From: DASXMR01 sp036495525
Lineage (GTDB): Bacteria > Actinomycetota > Actinomycetes > Streptosporangiales > Streptosporangiaceae
DNA: 14,989 bases
Assembly (NCBI GenBank): GCA_036495525.1
Contig: DASXMR010000075.1
Location: 1-14,989, forward strand
Direction of reading: 5' to 3'
Part shown: piece after piece, positions 11,272-14,989 of the stretch
Numbering within the stretch: the stretch's first letter is position 1
How the letters are laid out: each line of letters begins with the position of its first letter
Notes under the pieces: model-generated
Seen by the model: the letters and a program-made list of their open reading frames with translations, nothing else
The model's database searches: none
Told to the model about the DNA's origin: nothing
Position numbers and translations under genes: made by a program

Positions 11272-12132
11272 TCACCAGGCCTTGCCGGCGCTGCCGAAAC
11301 GCCGCATGTGGCCGGCCGCCATCTCGACGACAGCCGACCGGACCGCGGTGAACAGCGACGGCGGGTCCCAGCTGTCCCGCTGCTGCGCGCCGAGCAGGAA
11401 GTCCAGGTTCGACTTCATGTAGGCGACCTTCAGCGCGGTGGAGATGTTGACCTTGGCGCAGCCGCGCGCGATCAGGTCGCTGAACTGAGCGTCGGTCATG
11501 CCGGTGCCACCATGCAGGGCGATGGGCACCGGCTGCGCGGCGACGATGTCGGAGACTCGCTGCGCGTCGAGCACGGGCTCGGACCGGTACGTCCCGTGCG
11601 CGTTGCCGATCGCCGGGGCGAACACGTCCACGCCGGTGGTCCTGATGAATTCCAGCGCCACCGGCAGCGACTGGCGGGTCGCTTCCTCGTCAGAGCCCAC
11701 GCCGTCCTCGACCCCGGTGATCGCCTCGATCTCACCCTCGACGTGCGCGCCCATCGCGTGCGCCTCGGCGACGACGTCGACGGTCTGCCGCTGGTTCTCC
11801 TGCACAGGCAGCGACGAGCCGTCGAACAGCACCGAGTTCCAGCCCTTGCGCAGGCAGCTGGTGATCACGCCGCGGTCAGGGCAGTGATCGAGGTGCAGGC
11901 TGACCGGTACGCCGATGCCGGCCGTCATCTCCCGCCACATGGCGAACAGGAGGTCAGCGCCGACGGTCCGGACTGTCTTGACCGAGGTCTGGATGATGAC
12001 GGGGGAACGCTGCTCGACGGCCGCGGCCAGCACCGCGTCCAGCGTCAGGTCGTTGACGATATTGATCGCCGCAACGCCGTACCGCTCGGTGAAGGCCCGG
12101 TCGAGCATCTCCTTCAGCGGCACGACAGGCAC
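11272..12132 (-). CDS. Class II ketose-bisphosphate aldolase (FbaA/GatY-like)
   Basis: This 286-residue zinc aldolase cleaves a ketose-1,6-bisphosphate or ketose-1-phosphate to dihydroxyacetone phosphate and an aldehyde. The N-terminus YGVAAINIVNDLTLDAVLAAA is typical. Metal and catalytic residues are visible: HLDHC (Asp82, His83), HVEGEIEAI (130-138), NAHGTY with His179, ALHGGTG with His207, and KVNIST (Asn229). The common HLDHG motif reads HLDHC here. The fructose, tagatose and other branches cannot be separated by eye. The GTG at 12132 follows AGGAGGT by seven bases. It is the first gene of the aldolase-HAD-dhaL-dhaK operon; its product, dihydroxyacetone phosphate, is the same as that of DhaKL, so the operon probably channels an unknown sugar into lower glycolysis. 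Confidence 0.88.
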   Translation of the reverse strand: MPVVPLKEMLDRAFTERYGVAAINIVNDLTLDAVLAAAVEQRSPVIIQTSVKTVRTVGADLLFAMWREMTAGIGVPVSLHLDHCPDRGVITSCLRKGWNSVLFDGSSLPVQENQRQTVDVVAEAHAMGAHVEGEIEAITGVEDGVGSDEEATRQSLPVALEFIRTTGVDVFAPAIGNAHGTYRSEPVLDAQRVSDIVAAQPVPIALHGGTGMTDAQFSDLIARGCAKVNISTALKVAYMKSNLDFLLGAQQRDSWDPPSLFTAVRSAVVEMAAGHMRRFGSAGKAW

Positions 12133-12168
12133 GCGGGAACCTCCTGGGGGCGGATAAGGCCGAACCTA

Positions 12169-12199
12169 TCTACCGCGCCCCGGCCAGCGAATCGGTAGA
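12169..12199. promoter_or_regulatory. Inverted repeat and candidate promoter region of the aldolase operon
   Basis: tctaccg (12169-12175) and cggtaga (12193-12199) are perfect 7-base arms with 17 bases between them, in the 108-base gap before the aldolase. The minus strand also reads TAGATAGGTT here, giving TANNNT -10 candidates. Either an operator dyad or an mRNA hairpin is possible. A good -35 is not visible. Confidence 0.35.
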
Positions 12200-12240
12200 A
12201 CCCCCCATTTGCGCGCGGAGGTTTTCCCTTACCTGCTCTA

Positions 12241-14217
12241 CTAGCTGCCTGGCCTCGGCGCGCGGCCGGCCAGCGCGGCCAGCACGGTGCGGTTGCGCGC
12301 GCCGGTCTTGCGCAGGACGGCGCCGGCGTGCTTCTCGACCGTCTTCACCGACAGCACCAGCCGCTCGGCGATGAGCTTGTCCGGCAGGCCCTGCTCCATC
12401 AGGCTGCGCACCTGGCGCTCCCGCTCGGTCAGCGGCGGCTCAGCGCTGTCAGCGCGCAGTCCGCGGTGCAGCTGCCGCAGCGCCTGGCCGGACAGGATCG
12501 CCTGCCCGCGCGCCGCAGCGATGACGGCGCGGGCCAGCTCGGCCCCGCCAGCGCTCACGTCGACACAGCCCCTGGCGCCGGCCCGCATAGCGCTGGCGAC
12601 CCGCTCGCCGGCGTCGCTCTCGCTGAGTCCGACCACGGCCAGCCGGGGGTCAGCGGCCAGCAACGCCGCGGTTACCTCCTGCCGCCCGGCGGCCTGGTGC
12701 CCAGCCGGGCGGGCGGGCGGCCGGGCTGCGCCGCCGTCGGCCAGTGGCGCGCCGCCGTCAGCGGGTGCCGCGCTGTCGTCAGCCTCCGGCAGCTCGTCGC
12801 CGGGCGGCAGGCACAGGTCGACGAGCGCGACATCGGGCTGAAGGGACTGGCAAGCGTCAAGCGCCTGCCGGATCGTGCCCACCTCGGCAATGACCTCGAT
12901 GCCCGGCTCGGTCCAGGCCAGCAGCCGGGCCAGGCCGGCCCTGGTGACCGGGCTCGCCGCCGCGACGAGCAGCCGCAGCCGGGAGTCCTCCGGCCGTCGC
13001 ACGGTCAGGTACGGGAAGCGCGCCCGGATCCTGGTGCCCCAGCCCGGCAGCGAATCGACATCGAACGTGGCGCCCAGCTCGCGCGCTCGCCCGGTCATCG
13101 CGCGCAGCCCGGAGTGCTCGGCTTGCCAGCCGGCCTCCGGGTCGAAGCCCTGGCCGTCATCCTGGACCAGCAGGGAGACGGCGGACTGCTCGTACACCAG
13201 GCCGAGGCGCACGCTGCGCGCCCGCGCGTGCCGGACGATGTTGGTCAGCGCTTCCCTGGCGGAGCGCAGCACCTCGAGCGCGAGCTGGTCGTCAAGCGGC
13301 GCCGGCAGGCCGGCCGAGACGAACCTGACTTCCAGCCGGCCGATGCTCTCCGCCCACGCCGCCTCGGAACGCAGCGCTGCCTCCAGCGTCTTGCCTTCCA
13401 GCGGCGATGCCGACAGGCCGAGCAGGGTTAGCCTGGCCTCGGCGAGCGCGTCCCTGGCCGCCGCGCTTGCCTGCTGCAGGTGCGCGCCGGCGGCAGCGGC
13501 GGCGGCCGTCTGGCGGGCGTCAGGGCCGCTAGCGCCCGCATCGGCTCCGGCTAGCTCGCGCTGAGCGTTGTCCAGGTGCACCCGGATGCTCGCCAGCCGC
13601 TGCGCGAGCGCGTCATGGACCTCCGCGACCAGCCGGTCGCGCTCGGCCAGCGCCGCCTCGGCCCTGGCCCGGGCCTCGGCCTGCTCGTGCATCCTGGCGT
13701 TGGCCAGGGCGATCGCCGCGTGCTTGGCGAACAGCTCGAGCAGCTCGGCGTCCTGCGGCCCGAAGACACGGCCGGAATCCCGGCTGAAGACGATGCATGC
13801 GCCGATGATCCGGCCGCGCCATTCCAGCGGCACGCCGATGACTCCGCGCAGCGAAGCGCGTGCCTGCGGCGCGATGTGCCCGCCGCGCACGTCGTCGTAG
13901 CGTGCCAGCCAGACCGGTGCGCGCTTGGCGACGACGGCCCCGGTCATGCCCTCGGTCAGCGGGAACACCTGGCCGGACTGGCACGCGACGCCGATGTCGG
14001 CTTCCTTGCGGTAAGTGCCGGCCGCTTCGTCCACGCTGCTGATCGAGCCGGCATCGCAGCCGAGCAGCTCGGTGCAGCGCAGCAGAATCCGCTCAAGCAG
14101 CGGCCGCAGCTGGAACTCGCCTGCGAGATCCTCGGCCACGGAGATCAGGCCGGCCGCGCGTGCCGCCGCGCCGTCCAGGTCGGGCGGCGGGGGAGTGGCG
14201 AGCTGGCGCGGGGGCAC
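12241..14217 (-). CDS. Single-chain GAF-histidine kinase-pseudoreceiver-LuxR regulator
   Basis: This 658-residue soluble protein joins a NarX-type kinase and a NarL-type regulator. Residues about 25-178 form a GAF sensor (GCDAGSISSVDEAAG; VIGVPLEWRGRIIGACIVF). HisKA_3 follows, with phospho-acceptor His201 in LVAEVHDALAQRLASI. The HATPase domain (about 312-402) has the N-box REALTNIVRHA and DDGQGF. A receiver-like region (about 412-575) keeps Asp467 in DVALVDLCLP, but its N-terminal acidic pair is replaced (LLVAAASP) and the conserved lysine is missing (GCVDVS). About 40 residues rich in Ala/Pro/Gly (473-513) are inserted after the aspartate loop. A LuxR HTH (about 595-652; LTERERQVRSLMEQGLPDKLIAERL) ends the protein. 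The GTG at 14217 follows GGAGG by four or five bases. It may sense a small molecule and control the downstream aldolase operon 108 bases away. Confidence 0.88.
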   Translation of the reverse strand: MPPRQLATPPPPDLDGAAARAAGLISVAEDLAGEFQLRPLLERILLRCTELLGCDAGSISSVDEAAGTYRKEADIGVACQSGQVFPLTEGMTGAVVAKRAPVWLARYDDVRGGHIAPQARASLRGVIGVPLEWRGRIIGACIVFSRDSGRVFGPQDAELLELFAKHAAIALANARMHEQAEARARAEAALAERDRLVAEVHDALAQRLASIRVHLDNAQRELAGADAGASGPDARQTAAAAAAGAHLQQASAAARDALAEARLTLLGLSASPLEGKTLEAALRSEAAWAESIGRLEVRFVSAGLPAPLDDQLALEVLRSAREALTNIVRHARARSVRLGLVYEQSAVSLLVQDDGQGFDPEAGWQAEHSGLRAMTGRARELGATFDVDSLPGWGTRIRARFPYLTVRRPEDSRLRLLVAAASPVTRAGLARLLAWTEPGIEVIAEVGTIRQALDACQSLQPDVALVDLCLPPGDELPEADDSAAPADGGAPLADGGAARPPARPAGHQAAGRQEVTAALLAADPRLAVVGLSESDAGERVASAMRAGARGCVDVSAGGAELARAVIAAARGQAILSGQALRQLHRGLRADSAEPPLTERERQVRSLMEQGLPDKLIAERLVLSVKTVEKHAGAVLRKTGARNRTVLAALAGRAPRPGS

Positions 14218-14353
14218 GTGCCCTCCGTATCGGCCGACAGCGGCTGCCCATCCGCGCCGGCAGGCGGGCAGTGACGTGTCTGAGCATCGCCCGCGCCGCG
14301 GCTCAGCGTCAACCCGGCGGCGGTCGCAGCTCGACGACGGCCGCCGCTATCCG

Positions 14354-14644
14354 CTAGCGCGAGGAGAGCACCTCGGCGATCTTGGCCGCGGCGCCTGGCG
14401 GATCCTCGGCGGCGTGCAGCACTTCGCCCCAGGACCACCGGTAGTACCAGCACAGCCGGCCGGCCGCGTCGGTACTGGCGAAGCAGTCGATGCTTTCCGC
14501 CAGCATGGCGGCACCGGGAGTGAACACGTGCAGGGCCGCCGGGTAGGTGGTCTTCACCGACGCGTCGAGCCCTTCGGCATCCAGCGCGGTCGCCAGCCGG
14601 TGCAGATGGTAGCTGCGTACGTGGTCGCGCGCGCCGCCCTGCAT
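14354..14644 (-). CDS. Small protein of unknown function
   Basis: This 96-residue protein is not assigned to a named family. It has an N-terminal helix (HVRSYHLHRLATALDAEGL), a strand-like middle (ASVKTTYPAALHVFTPG), then CFASTDAAGRLCWYYRWSWGEVLHAAEDPPGAAAKIAEVLSSR, which resembles small actinobacterial hypothetical proteins ending in an aromatic W/Y strand followed by an amphipathic helix. No signal peptide or membrane segment is visible. The ATG at 14644 is chosen because GTGAGGG lies seven bases upstream and a TTGACA promoter would start transcription near 14665, which excludes the GTG at 14671. It precedes the kinase gene by 136 bases on the same strand. Codon use and GC pattern match its neighbours. 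Confidence 0.72.
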   Translation of the reverse strand: MQGGARDHVRSYHLHRLATALDAEGLDASVKTTYPAALHVFTPGAAMLAESIDCFASTDAAGRLCWYYRWSWGEVLHAAEDPPGAAAKIAEVLSSR

Positions 14645-14671
14645 CTGTCTGCCCTCACCGCCGGATCGCAC

Positions 14672-14702
14672 ATTGTCGGCGCGTATGGCCAGGTCTTGTC
14701 AA
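14672..14702 (-). promoter_or_regulatory. Sigma-70-like promoter of the small unknown gene
   Basis: The minus strand has a perfect TTGACA -35 (14697-14702). GACAAT (14672-14677) is a candidate -10 at a long 19-base spacing. The predicted start near 14665 leaves a 21-base leader holding the ribosome site before ATG 14644. Confidence 0.5.
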
Positions 14703-14723
14703 GCCGGCGGACGCTGCCGCGGG

Positions 14724-14989
14724 TCAGCTGCCGCCTGCGCCGTATCCGGGGTAGCTGCCGTACGCGTCGCGCGCATACGGATCAGCGGGAGCCGGCCGGG
14801 GTGAGCCGTACGGCTGAGCCGGGTAGGCCGAGGTTTGATAGTCCTCGGCGCCGGGGTAGCCAGCCTGGTAGTCGTCAATCCCAGAGCCGCCCGTCGGGTA
14901 CCCGCCATTCGCCGGCGGCAGCGGCCCGCTGGCCGCCCGGTCCGGGTACCAGCCCGGTCCGCTGCCGTTGTACTGCGGGTGACCGCTGG
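14724..14989 (-). CDS. Partial gene: Pro/Gly/Tyr-rich C-terminal tail
   Basis: A minus-strand frame is open from the right edge to a TGA at 14724-14726, giving 87 residues. They are rich in Pro, Gly, Tyr, Ala and Ser, with recurring YP, YxxxYP and PYG units, for example GYPGAEDYQTSAYPAQPYG and the end AYGSYPGYGAGGS. Such disordered tails occur at the ends of actinobacterial membrane proteins, protein kinases and DUF proteins. No fold can be assigned because the rest of the gene lies outside the window. The Tyr codons are regularly placed and the frame has no stops, unlike the two alternative minus-strand frames, which give Arg/Thr-rich or stop-containing products. This supports it as real coding sequence. 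Confidence 0.65.
   Translation of the reverse strand, partial: SGHPQYNGSGPGWYPDRAASGPLPPANGGYPTGGSGIDDYQAGYPGAEDYQTSAYPAQPYGSPRPAPADPYARDAYGSYPGYGAGGS

Noticed and set aside
11098..12198. Long plus-strand open frame (366 codons) opposite the aldolase
   Set aside because: Composition is Arg/His/Asp-rich antisense type, without ribosome site or family motif; the minus strand has a complete aldolase.
12328..13431. Long plus-strand open frame opposite the kinase-LuxR gene
   Set aside because: Antisense shadow in GC-rich DNA; the minus-strand kinase, receiver and HTH motifs are intact.

Overview
The window is GC-rich chromosomal DNA with AGGAGG-type ribosome sites, frequent GTG starts, probable leaderless genes and strong G+C hairpins without U-tracts. 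Gene families (SigG-type ECF sigma factor with a SnoaL-like tail, SDR-like epimerase, pentapeptide-DinB protein, NarX-like kinase, DhaK/DhaL) point to an Actinomycetota member, probably a soil lineage near Streptomyces or Streptosporangiales. The genus cannot be read from the sequence. No rRNA, tRNA, CRISPR array or insertion sequence was seen.

Layout. (1) 1-321: an intergenic remnant with a 35-codon relic of a sugar-ABC-transporter ATPase. (2) 322-2186: a MarR regulator divergent from an MFS exporter, with a perfect 28-bp palindrome between them; this is a self-contained efflux switch. (3) 2311-3933: a DUF849/BKACE-type enzyme and a pentapeptide-DinB fusion, both on the minus strand. (4) 4069-8012: an ECF-sigma neighbourhood. 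It holds a stand-alone sigma region 4 ORF, an atypical SDR/epimerase, a second, frameshifted sigma region 4 relic, a carboxymuconolactone-decarboxylase-like (CMD) gene that has lost its stop, an intact SigG-like ECF sigma factor with a SnoaL-like domain, and a RibD/DHFR-like reductase. This matches the known association of ECF41-type sigma factors with carboxymuconolactone decarboxylases, oxidoreductases and epimerases. TGTCACA-N16-TGTC-like promoters precede the CMD and epimerase genes, with weaker versions before two neighbours. (5) 8053-8637: a GNAT acetyltransferase. (6) 8756-12132: a minus-strand operon of class II ketose-bisphosphate aldolase, CbbY-like HAD phosphatase, dhaL and dhaK, closed by a strong hairpin. 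No dhaM phosphodonor gene is present. (7) 12241-14217: one protein joining GAF, NarX-type histidine kinase, a degenerate receiver and a LuxR-type HTH, placed just upstream of the aldolase operon and a candidate regulator of it. (8) 14354-14989: a small unknown protein with a good promoter, and the Pro/Gly/Tyr-rich C-terminus of a gene cut by the window edge.

Most notable: the decayed ECF sigma/epimerase/CMD module with its shared promoter motif; the aldolase-phosphatase-DhaL-DhaK operon lacking DhaM; and the kinase-pseudoreceiver-LuxR single-chain regulator. Functions are inferred from remembered family motifs and were not searched.
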